Assembly (NCBI GenBank): GCA_030917145.1
Contig: JAUPVJ010000078.1
Location: forward strand, 1 to 6,640
From: Patescibacteria group bacterium
GTDB lineage: Bacteria; Patescibacteriota; Minisyncoccia; Phycocordibacterales; CAIRYW01
Length of the DNA: 6,640 nucleotides
Reading direction: 5' to 3'
Every line of letters starts with the position of its first letter. The first letter of the stretch is position 1. The notes under the pieces were generated by a model that was not told the origin of the DNA, did not search any database, and was given only the letters and a program-made list of their open reading frames with translations. Shown one piece after another: positions 1 through 5,030 of this stretch. A program made the position numbers and the translations under genes.

Positions 1-777
1 AGTGTTTCTTTTGCTGAAGAAGTGAAACCACGACCGATCAAAGACGCTCGCCAACAAGAAGTGAAACCGCTTCGACAAGAAATGCGTACCGAAATCAAAG
101 ATGATCGTATGGAATTTCGAGAAGAAAGAAAGATGGAAGTGAAGGATACTCGAGGACAAATCCAAGAAAATCGCGCTGAATTTAAAGCAAAAGTTGAAGA
201 TTTGAAAGGAAATGGAGTGAAAGGTGACATCAAAATCGAAGCTCGAAAAATGATGGAGGAAAATAAAAACATTCGACAGCTTTCAAGAGAGGAAATCGAA
301 AAGAAGCGATCTGAACTAAAGACAGAGGTAAAAACAAGAATCGCGGAATTTAAAGAAGGTAAAAAGGTTATTCTAGATGAAGCTAAAAAAGAAAAAGTAA
401 AACAAACAATTGAAAAAGTTTTTGCAAGACTAAGTGGTGCAATTGAAAGACTAAAAGCTTTTGATGCAAGAATTAGTGCCGCTATCAGTGCTCGAAAAGC
501 AAAAGGACTAGACACCTCAAAAGCTGAGAGCGCTATCGAGGAAGCTCGAAACGCACTGGAGACAGCAAAAGTAGCAGTGGAAGAAACAAAATCTGCTTCA
601 ACAGAATCAGTAGATGACTCACAAGGAGTTTCAAACGAAGCTTTGAGAAGTGCAATAGAAGAGGCACACGGTGCGCTTAAAATTGCAAAAGAAAAATATA
701 TAGAAGTTATCAAAAACCTTCCAATTCCAAAAAGACCAGAGGGTACATCGTCTTCTACCCCAGAAATCGTAAAATAA
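1..777 (+). CDS. Secreted charged helical (coiled-coil) protein, 5' end missing
   Basis: The frame is open from base 1 and ends at TAA 775-777, giving 258 visible residues. The first residues read SVSFAEE, which looks like the end of a signal peptide with cleavage after an S-F-A motif, so the real start probably lies upstream of the window. The GTG at 22 is in frame but would discard this motif. The rest is almost all K/E/R-rich helix. The first roughly 130 residues are highly charged with heptad-like spacing. A less charged helical segment (LSGAIERLKAFDARISAAI...) follows, then an Ala/Glu-rich helix pair and a Ser/Thr/Pro-rich tail ending in PEIVK. There are no cysteines and no catalytic motif. 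Proteins of this style, exported and helical with a segment like KGLDTSKAE, are common hypotheticals in CPR genomes, but I cannot name a family. It lies 30 nt upstream of a small membrane protein gene and may be cotranscribed with it. An envelope structural role is only a guess. Confidence 0.8.
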   Translation, partial: SVSFAEEVKPRPIKDARQQEVKPLRQEMRTEIKDDRMEFREERKMEVKDTRGQIQENRAEFKAKVEDLKGNGVKGDIKIEARKMMEENKNIRQLSREEIEKKRSELKTEVKTRIAEFKEGKKVILDEAKKEKVKQTIEKVFARLSGAIERLKAFDARISAAISARKAKGLDTSKAESAIEEARNALETAKVAVEETKSASTESVDDSQGVSNEALRSAIEEAHGALKIAKEKYIEVIKNLPIPKRPEGTSSSTPEIVK

Positions 778-789
778 TTATTTAATTAT

Positions 790-795
790 TATAAA
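790..795 (+). promoter_or_regulatory. Possible -10 hexamer for the small membrane protein gene
   Basis: TATAAA differs from TATAAT at one position and ends 12 nt before the ATG at 808. The surroundings are so AT-rich that such a match is expected often. No -35 element is visible, so cotranscription with the upstream gene is equally possible. Confidence 0.25.
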
Positions 796-807
796 TAACA
801 AAAAACT

Positions 808-1095
808 ATGGACGAGAACAACAACACAGCTCCTATAAATAATTTGGGAGGACAACCAGTAGGAGAAAAAGGTATTGGAGCAAAAATAGGAATTGCAATA
901 ATCGTAATCATCCTTATTGCAGGAGCGGTATTCTTCTTTCTTTCAAAGAAAGAAAGTGTAGAAATGATAGATGAGCAAAATACAGAAAATGTAGTGACTG
1001 ACCCAGAGAACGCCACAGAAGAAGACTTCATGAATGACCTCGACTCTTCCGTCGATGTAGACCTAGAAGCAAATTTAATGGATCTAAGTAACTAA
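808..1095 (+). CDS. Small single-pass membrane protein with acidic tail
   Basis: This 95-aa protein has a hydrophilic Asn/Gly-rich N-terminus (about residues 1-25), one transmembrane helix (about residues 27-45, Ile/Val/Ala/Phe-rich) ending in SKK, and a Glu/Asp-rich C-terminal tail of about 47 residues. There is no cleavage site after the helix, so it is probably a bitopic membrane protein. By the positive-inside rule, the KK after the helix could place the acidic tail inside the cell, but the Lys residues just before the helix make topology uncertain. It starts at the only reasonable ATG. There is no Shine-Dalgarno sequence, and the 30-nt gap from the upstream gene is nearly all A/T. A strong terminator follows 17 nt after the stop, so it ends a transcription unit, possibly shared with the secreted helical protein. 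I do not recognise the family. An antisense reading frame over the same region is a shadow. Confidence 0.8.
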   Translation: MDENNNTAPINNLGGQPVGEKGIGAKIGIAIIVIILIAGAVFFFLSKKESVEMIDEQNTENVVTDPENATEEDFMNDLDSSVDVDLEANLMDLSN

Positions 1096-1111
1096 TCCAT
1101 TTCTAAATCAT

Positions 1112-1147
1112 AAAACCCCCCGCCTTACGGCAGGGGGGTTTTATTTT
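1112..1147 (+). terminator. Strong intrinsic terminator after the small membrane protein gene
   Basis: A hairpin pairs AAAACCCCCCGCC (1112-1124) with GGC-A-GGGGGG-TTTT (1129-1142). The loop is TTAC and there is one bulged A at 1132. The following tract is TTTTATTTT. The GC-rich core of nine pairs plus the A/T flanks makes it potentially active on both strands. It separates the upstream unit from trigger factor, which must therefore have its own promoter. Confidence 0.93.
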
Positions 1148-1160
1148 GGACCGTTTTGTG

Positions 1161-1166
1161 TAATAT
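1161..1166 (+). promoter_or_regulatory. Candidate -10 element for trigger factor (leaderless geometry)
   Basis: TAATAT lies between the upstream terminator and tig. It ends 7 nt before the ATG at 1174, so transcription would begin at or next to that codon and give a leaderless mRNA. No good -35 element is seen; TTGGAC at 1146-1151 is too close. Some promoter must exist in this 20-nt gap or within the terminator because the terminator is strong. Confidence 0.45.
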
Positions 1167-1167
1167 T

Positions 1168-2208
1168 ATGCCAATGCAAATCAAAAAACACACAAAAGAA
1201 AAAGGGTCTATTATAAGAGTAGAGGCTGAAATTCCTAAGGAGGTATTGGAAACAAAGAGGGCAGCAGCCATAAACCACCTAAAAGAACATGTCGAACTAA
1301 AAGGCTTTCGAAAGGGGCACGTGCCAGAAAAAACCCTCGTTGAGCACGTGGGAGAAATGACGATTCTTGAAGAATCAGCAGAGCTTGCGATCGAAGAAAA
1401 CTATACAAAAATTTTAGACGAACTTTCTCTCTCTCCGATCGGACACCCAAAGATCATCATCACAAAAATCGCGATCGGTGCTCCTTTAGAATTTACTGCT
1501 GAAATTCCTGTGATGCCAGAAGTGAAACTTCCTGACTACAAAAAAATCTCTGCGAAATTTAAAGATAAAAAAGAAGAAGTTGTTGTGGAAGAAAAAGAAA
1601 TTGAAAATGTAATCGCTGAAGTAAAAAAAATTCAACATCACCACGCGCACAAAGATCATGACCATGATCACGACCATGCGGATCATGAACACGAAGAAAC
1701 TGAACTCACAGACGACTTCGTAAAAAATCTTGGCGACTTTAAAGATGTTGCTGATTTCAAAGAAAAAATAAAAGAAAACATTCTTAAAGAAAAAACTTTC
1801 AAAGCGGAACAAAAAAAGAGACTGGAAATAATTGATGCTATCCGAAAAGAAACAGAAATCGATATACCAGAAGTTTTAGTTGATTCTGAAATCAAACGCA
1901 TGACAAATGAGTTCGAACACGAGCTTTCAAAAGTTGGTTCAACGCTTGAAAAATATCTGAGCGAAATTAAAAAAACAAAAGAAGAAGTTCAAAGTGATTG
2001 GAAACCAAAAGCGACTGAGCGAGTACAAACAGAATTAATTTTACTTGAAATCAAGAAAGAAGAAAAAATCGAAGTTCCAAAAGAAGAATTAGAAAAAGAA
2101 GTAGCAACAATAAAATCACACTACGGCGACATTGATGAAGAGAGAATAAAACTTTTCGTAGATGAAATGCTTTCAAAAGAAAAAGTTTTTAAATTTCTTT
2201 CGGAATAA
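1168..2208 (+). CDS. tig: Trigger factor lacking the PPIase domain
   Basis: Trigger factor is the ribosome-bound chaperone that meets nascent chains at the exit tunnel. The N-terminal ribosome-binding domain spans about residues 1-120 and carries the docking signature GFRKG at 46-50. The C-terminal helical chaperone domain begins near ELTDDFVKNLGDF (about 179) and runs to the end, with the typical 'DIPEVLVDSEIKRM' segment. At 346 aa it is shorter than the E. coli protein (432 aa). The FKBP-type PPIase domain normally inserted between these parts is absent. In its place is a His/Asp-rich loop (residues 157-175, ten histidines). ATG at 1168 gives MPMQIKKH, but ATG at 1174 (MQIKKH) fits family N-termini and the -10 position at least as well. 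An in-frame TTG at 1156 is rejected. No Shine-Dalgarno sequence is visible. A 43-nt gap precedes the S9 hydrolase gene. clpP, the usual neighbour, is about 4.3 kb downstream. Confidence 0.96.
   Translation: MPMQIKKHTKEKGSIIRVEAEIPKEVLETKRAAAINHLKEHVELKGFRKGHVPEKTLVEHVGEMTILEESAELAIEENYTKILDELSLSPIGHPKIIITKIAIGAPLEFTAEIPVMPEVKLPDYKKISAKFKDKKEEVVVEEKEIENVIAEVKKIQHHHAHKDHDHDHDHADHEHEETELTDDFVKNLGDFKDVADFKEKIKENILKEKTFKAEQKKRLEIIDAIRKETEIDIPEVLVDSEIKRMTNEFEHELSKVGSTLEKYLSEIKKTKEEVQSDWKPKATERVQTELILLEIKKEEKIEVPKEELEKEVATIKSHYGDIDEERIKLFVDEMLSKEKVFKFLSE
1636..1692 (+). other. His/Asp-rich loop of trigger factor, encoded by imperfect hexamer repeats
   Basis: Trigger factor residues 157-175 contain ten histidines, mostly alternating with Asp or Glu. 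Much of the DNA consists of GAY-CAY units (GATCAT, GACCAT, GATCAC) from 1654 onward. Both codons of each amino acid are used, so the repeat is kept at protein level and is not a pure microsatellite. The loop sits exactly where the PPIase domain is inserted in full-length trigger factors. Metal binding (Zn, Ni or Cu) is a chemical inference. Confidence 0.85.
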
Positions 2209-2233
2209 ATCAAGACTATCCAACTTGGACGTT

Positions 2234-2258
2234 AAGACATACAATAGATGTATGTCTT
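2234..2258 (+). promoter_or_regulatory. Perfect dyad enclosing the hydrolase start codon
   Basis: AAGACATAC (2234-2242) and GTATGTCTT (2250-2258) are perfect 9-bp inverted arms around a 7-nt loop, AATAGAT. The ATG at 2252-2254 lies inside the right arm, and a -10-like TACAAT overlaps the left arm. TTTT at 2257-2260 follows directly, so it could be a weak terminator for tig. It could also be an operator, or a start-blocking hairpin that forms only in read-through RNA. Confidence 0.6.
2240..2245 (+). promoter_or_regulatory. Candidate -10 element for the S9 hydrolase gene
   Basis: TACAAT matches TATAAT at five of six positions and ends 6 nt before the ATG at 2252, which places the expected transcription start on the start codon itself. 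No convincing -35 element is seen 16-18 nt upstream. Confidence 0.4.
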
Positions 2259-3862
2259 TTCGTTTACTCTTCAAATTAATCATCATCACTTCTATTTTTC
2301 TTCCTCTTCGAGCTTTTGCACTTGTTTACGACGAAGCAGACGTTTTGGAAGACAAAATTTTTGTGACCAGAGTCGAGTTTGAGAAAACTAGTATTTTTGA
2401 ATGTGGAGTAAAATGCAAAAAAATTAAATCTTTACCAACACCCCCATCAAAAAGTGTCACAGCTCTTTTGGCACCTTTCGGTAAAAATTTACCTCCGGTA
2501 CTGCGAGCTCGTGGAAGTGAAGACGGTCGCTACATTGGCGCTTGGAGGTCTGACGGAAAAACAAGAATCATTCAGATCGTTGACCTTGTAAAACAAACTT
2601 CTTTTATACGTGAAGAAAAAATTTCAAATGAAACTCTCCAAGAAGAAACTCGCCTACTTGTTTGGAAAGATTCAACTCTCTTTTTTCTTTCTGACAAAGA
2701 TGGACACAATTCGATTTACAAAATTGACGCCTCTAATTTGAACACACAAAATTTTGAAGGAGAAAAGCAGATCGGTGGAAATTTTTCTGTGGGAGAATTT
2801 CTTCCGCTTGAAAATGGAAAAATTGCATTTATCGCAAACATTTCTGATCCATATCTTTTTGAACTTTTTATTAAAGATGTGAACGGCGCAGTCGCGACAA
2901 AAATCGACAGTGATGTTTCTTACGGAAACGCAATCGTCAAAAAAGGAGACCAGATTTTTTATTCAAAAAGAGGAAGCTTTGGTTTTGAGGTTTTTTCTTA
3001 CAATTTAAAAACAAAAAAAATAAATCCTCTACCTCTTCCAAAACCCAAAGCATCCAAACACTTAGAAGCAATTTCCTATGAAACAGTTAAGTTTGGGGAT
3101 TTAAACGGTTCTTTACTGAAACCAAAGACACAAACCGAAACTACAACTTTGATTGTTTGGCTTCACGGTGGTCCACACCGACAAGCATCAAAAGCTCTGC
3201 ACCCTTTTAGAAGCTACGGGGTTTACGATTCCGCTCTGTCTTACATTACAAATGAAACACATGTCAGTGTTTTAAAACTTGATTACCCAGGGAGTGTAGG
3301 GCATGGAAAAAACTTAAGTGAATCAATTTATCAAAATGTTGGATCAATAGATGTAGAAAAAACTCTTGAGGCAATCGAAATCGCAAAAGAAAAACTTGGC
3401 GCAAAAAAAGTTTACGTTGTAGGTCCAAGCTACGGAGGTTACCTAGCACTGAAAATCGCAAGTAAGAATTCTCCACTTATTGATGGAGTGTTTTCAGTAA
3501 ATGGGGTTACGGATTGGAGAAATCTTTTTAATCAAATACAAGGCTCACCTTTGATTGCTTTATTTGGAAAAAACAAAACAGAAGTGTCGGAAGAGCTTTG
3601 GGCAGCTGCTGGGATCTACGCCGACATCCAAAACACGGATAACAAAAAACCAATCGTTATTGGATTCGGAAACCAAGATCGAAACGTACCCTTTGCACAA
3701 TCCGTTGCAATGATTAATTTTCTAAAGGCCAACAAAAAAAATGTAAAAGAAGTAGTGTTTAAAAATGAAGGTCACGCACTTCTAAAAAAATCTTCAGTCA
3801 AACAATTTTGTCTAGAAGTTTTGAAACTCATAGGGGAGAAAAAGAAAAGTTGTGATTTTTGA
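2252..3862 (+). CDS. Secreted S9-family serine peptidase / alpha-beta hydrolase
   Basis: This is a 536-aa exported protein. A signal peptide (MSFRLLFKL, a hydrophobic core, then A-F-A) predicts cleavage after residue 23. This argues for the ATG at 2252 over the longer frame that begins inside tig. Residues about 90-270 contain repeated strand pairs such as DGRYIGAW and IFYSKRGSFGFEVF, which resemble WD40-like blades of a degenerate TolB/DPP4-type beta-propeller. Residues 295-530 form the alpha/beta hydrolase domain. Its oxyanion motif is HGGP (305-308), the nucleophile elbow is GPSYGG (Ser393), the acid is Asp476 in GNQDRNVP, and His508 is in EGHAL. Order and spacing fit prolyl oligopeptidase family S9. 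The likely role is cleavage of peptides outside the membrane, though an esterase cannot be excluded. The only cysteines seen are C51, C55, C520 and C534, which may form disulfides. The stop codon lies within a 19-bp palindrome. Confidence 0.9.
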   Translation: MSFRLLFKLIIITSIFLPLRAFALVYDEADVLEDKIFVTRVEFEKTSIFECGVKCKKIKSLPTPPSKSVTALLAPFGKNLPPVLRARGSEDGRYIGAWRSDGKTRIIQIVDLVKQTSFIREEKISNETLQEETRLLVWKDSTLFFLSDKDGHNSIYKIDASNLNTQNFEGEKQIGGNFSVGEFLPLENGKIAFIANISDPYLFELFIKDVNGAVATKIDSDVSYGNAIVKKGDQIFYSKRGSFGFEVFSYNLKTKKINPLPLPKPKASKHLEAISYETVKFGDLNGSLLKPKTQTETTTLIVWLHGGPHRQASKALHPFRSYGVYDSALSYITNETHVSVLKLDYPGSVGHGKNLSESIYQNVGSIDVEKTLEAIEIAKEKLGAKKVYVVGPSYGGYLALKIASKNSPLIDGVFSVNGVTDWRNLFNQIQGSPLIALFGKNKTEVSEELWAAAGIYADIQNTDNKKPIVIGFGNQDRNVPFAQSVAMINFLKANKKNVKEVVFKNEGHALLKKSSVKQFCLEVLKLIGEKKKSCDF

Positions 3863-3873
3863 CCTACAAAAAT
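3855..3873. repeat. 19-bp palindromic direct repeat, copy 1
   Basis: ATTTTTGACCTACAAAAAT has perfect 7-bp arms around the loop ACCTA. It contains the TGA stop of the S9 hydrolase gene (3860-3862), so the last two codons and the stop are part of the repeat. Confidence 0.9.
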
Positions 3874-3876
3874 CAT

Positions 3877-3918
3877 GCAGAAAGATTTTGGGTGCCGTAG
3901 GCGACTAAAATTTTCTGC
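3877..3918. repeat. Hairpin 2 of the intergenic array
   Basis: GCAGAAA (3877-3883) pairs with TTTCTGC (3912-3918). ATTTT (3885-3889) pairs with AAAAT (3907-3911). An inner GCC-GTA-GGC (3894-3902) forms the tip, with an unpaired G at 3884 and an internal loop. It lies exactly between the two 19-bp palindrome copies. Confidence 0.75.
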
Positions 3919-3919
3919 T

Positions 3920-3938
3920 ATTTTTGACCTACAAAAAT
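3920..3938. repeat. 19-bp palindromic direct repeat, copy 2
   Basis: This copy is identical in all 19 bases to copy 1 and begins 65 nt after it. The arms are ATTTTTG and CAAAAAT with loop ACCTA. Confidence 0.9.
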
Positions 3939-3940
3939 TA

Positions 3941-3976
3941 CCAAAACTTTTTTAAACTTCGTTAAAAAAGTTTTGG
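3941..3976. terminator. Long perfect hairpin 4 of the array, possible bidirectional terminator
   Basis: CCAAAACTTTTTTAA (3941-3955) pairs perfectly over 15 bp with TTAAAAAAGTTTTGG (3962-3976), with loop ACTTCG. It is the most stable-looking element of the array. No U-tract follows on either strand, only T-runs inside the stem, so classic intrinsic termination is uncertain. Confidence 0.6.
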
Positions 3977-3979
3977 GTT

Positions 3980-4000
3980 GATTTCCGTAGGGCGGAAATC
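3980..4000. repeat. Hairpin 5 of the array
   Basis: GATTTCCG (3980-3987) and CGGAAATC (3993-4000) are perfect 8-bp arms around the loop TAGGG. The loop bases TAGG are complementary to CCTA in the loops of both 19-bp palindromes, so a loop-loop contact is possible. Confidence 0.8.
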
Positions 4001-4003
4001 ACA

Positions 4004-4047
4004 CCCCTCAAGAATTTCTAAAGTAAAACTTTTGAAATTTTGTGGGG
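4004..4047. repeat. Hairpin 6 of the array
   Basis: The left arm runs from CCCC (4004-4007) to AAAGT (4020-4024) and the right arm from ACTTT (4028-4032) to GGGG (4044-4047). About 18 pairs form with two mismatches and one bulged base, and the loop is AAA. It is the hairpin nearest the 3' end of rsmE on the minus strand. Confidence 0.75.
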
Positions 4048-4074
4048 CTGATTCCAGATTCAAAATTCTTGATT

Positions 4075-4764
4075 TTAATTCAAGCTCAAAAAAGTTGCAA
4101 CGATTGCAGCAGTCTCTGCACGGAGCGTCGTATTCCCAAGAGAAAAAGTTTTAACATTTTTTTCTTTAAAAAGATTTCGCTCTTCTTCGGTCCAGCCTCC
4201 TTCGGGACCGATGAGAATAGAACAATTATCAATTTTCAATTTTACATTGGAGATTTCCTCGCCACCAAAGTCAGCAACAAAAATATTTTCTCCTGACTTG
4301 AAAATTGGATCTTGTAAATTGATTACTTCCCCGAGAACGGGCACATCTCCCCTTCCGCATTGTTCACTTGCCTCTACTAAAATTTTTTCTATTCGATCAT
4401 GATTTAAATTTTTCAAAGTTGTGCGATCTGAAACAACAGGTACAATTTTTGCAACTCCGAGCTCAGTTGCCTTTTCACACACAAGTTCAAAATTTTCTTT
4501 TTTTATGAGAGACAGAAAAAGTGTTACTTTTTTATTTGGTACAAAAACTTCTTTCGAATTTAAAATTTGTAACTTCAAAATTATTTTATCTAATTCTAAA
4601 ATTTGAGATTCGTAATCCTGACCACTTCCATCAAAAATAATTATTTTGTCCCCCACCCCAAGCCGAAAAACATTTCGCACTTGATGAACGATTCTTTCTT
4701 CCGAAATTTCAATTTCGGTATTTTCTCCAATATTTTCTTTTACAAAAAATCTGTGTAGACGCAT
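4075..4764 (-). CDS. rsmE: 16S rRNA m3U1498 methyltransferase
   Basis: RsmE uses S-adenosylmethionine to methylate N3 of U1498 in helix 44 of 16S rRNA, in the assembled 30S subunit. At 229 aa it is near the usual family length (E. coli 243). It begins MRLHRFFV, typical of the N-terminal PUA-like RNA-binding domain (about residues 1-70). The SPOUT domain follows, with EKATELGV (97-104), EQCGR (134-138), IGPEGGW (185-191) and LGNTTLRAETAA (209-220). The last two belong to the trefoil-knot SAM site. All family signatures are present and nothing is broken. The ATG at 4764 has no Shine-Dalgarno sequence. The gene is convergent with the S9 hydrolase gene and divergent from the 38-aa membrane peptide gene. 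No clear promoter was found; the upstream 115 nt is AT-rich with several weak -10-like hexamers. Confidence 0.97.
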   Translation of the reverse strand: MRLHRFFVKENIGENTEIEISEERIVHQVRNVFRLGVGDKIIIFDGSGQDYESQILELDKIILKLQILNSKEVFVPNKKVTLFLSLIKKENFELVCEKATELGVAKIVPVVSDRTTLKNLNHDRIEKILVEASEQCGRGDVPVLGEVINLQDPIFKSGENIFVADFGGEEISNVKLKIDNCSILIGPEGGWTEEERNLFKEKNVKTFSLGNTTLRAETAAIVATFLSLN

Positions 4765-4835
4765 CTAGATCAAATAAAGAATTAGTAATAAATACACACT
4801 ATCATTTATATCTTTCTACGCAAGAATTTTTAAAA

Positions 4836-4864
4836 TTTGCATTTTAATCGAAACAGACTATAGT
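4836..4864 (+). promoter_or_regulatory. Promoter of the 38-aa membrane peptide gene
   Basis: TTTGCA (4836-4841) and TATAGT (4859-4864) are separated by 17 nt. TATAGT matches the -10 consensus at five of six positions. The predicted start near 4871 would leave a leader of about nine bases before the ATG. An AT dyad, AATTTTTAAAATT, lies just upstream. Confidence 0.5.
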
Positions 4865-4879
4865 AAACAAAAAGCACAA

Positions 4880-4996
4880 ATGAACATTCCACACCCATCA
4901 TCGGTTGGTACACCGATATTATGGATTGTAGTGATTGTGATGGCGGCGATATTCATAATCATTTTCTTCCTAATCGCCAGACTCCTCGCTCGATAA
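4880..4996 (+). CDS. 38-aa single-helix membrane peptide
   Basis: ATG 4880 to TAA 4994-4996 encodes 38 residues: MNIPHPSSVGTP, a hydrophobic helix of about 21 residues (about 13-33, ILWIVVIV...FFLIA), and a basic end, RLLAR. The charge pattern suggests the N-terminus is outside and the C-terminus inside. Three independent signals support a real gene: a -10 hexamer at the right distance, a coherent transmembrane helix with a basic flank, and an intrinsic terminator that begins 7 nt after the stop. There is no Shine-Dalgarno sequence. It lies between rsmE (divergent) and the TrmB-like regulator (convergent). I do not recognise a family. It could be a small stress or envelope peptide or a type I toxin-like peptide, but nothing in the sequence decides this and no antisense RNA promoter was recognised. 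Confidence 0.65.
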   Translation: MNIPHPSSVGTPILWIVVIVMAAIFIIIFFLIARLLAR

Positions 4997-5002
4997 CCCC
5001 AC

Positions 5003-5028
5003 CCCAGAATTTTTCTGGGAATTTTTTT
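5003..5028 (+). terminator. Intrinsic terminator of the 38-aa peptide gene
   Basis: CCCAGAA (5003-5009) pairs with TTCTGGG (5013-5019) around loop TTT, followed by AA and seven T residues (5022-5028). On the minus strand no U-tract follows the stem, so it serves the plus strand. It ends 2 nt from the 3' end of the regulator gene. Confidence 0.85.
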
Positions 5029-5030
5029 AA

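Larger units (their letters stand above)
3855..4047. repeat. Array of six back-to-back stem-loops between convergent genes
   Basis: Six hairpins follow one another with 1-3 nt between them: 3855-3873, 3877-3918, 3920-3938, 3941-3976, 3980-4000 and 4004-4047. The first and third are identical. Two units can be aligned. Each starts with the 19-bp palindrome and later contains TTTTGGGT followed by CCGTAGG and CG (3886-3903 and 3971-3994). The array fills nearly the whole gap between the stops of the S9 hydrolase gene and rsmE and overlaps the hydrolase stop. It has no open reading frame of note. It may act as a bidirectional terminator or 3'-end stabiliser, be a REP/MITE-like repeat, or encode a structured RNA. 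Confidence 0.8.

Noticed and set aside
22..24. GTG as the start codon of the first gene
   Set aside because: The frame is open to base 1 and the residues before it look like a signal peptide end; the real start is probably outside the window.
789..1031. Antisense reading frame with a hydrophobic stretch over the small membrane protein gene
   Set aside because: The hydrophobicity mirrors the transmembrane segment on the plus strand, and the strong terminator and -10-like hexamer favour the plus-strand gene.
1156..1158. TTG as the trigger factor start
   Set aside because: It adds residues (MCNI) not typical of the family and lies upstream of the -10-like hexamer; ATG at 1168 or 1174 fits better.
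1486..1812. Antisense Phe-rich reading frame within tig
   Set aside because: It is the reverse complement of Lys/Glu-rich codons and shows no domain, start signal or sensible composition.
2162..2251. Extended hydrolase reading frame overlapping the end of tig
   Set aside because: It adds about 30 Lys/Phe/Asn-rich residues before a textbook signal peptide that begins at the ATG at 2252, and much of it is a frame-shifted reading of tig.
3855..3938. CRISPR-like array made by the two 19-bp direct repeats
   Set aside because: There are only two copies, the intervening sequence is itself a hairpin, and no cas genes are present.
4042..4606. Plus-strand reading frames across rsmE
   Set aside because: rsmE on the minus strand carries all family motifs; the plus-strand frames are fragmented shadows of it.
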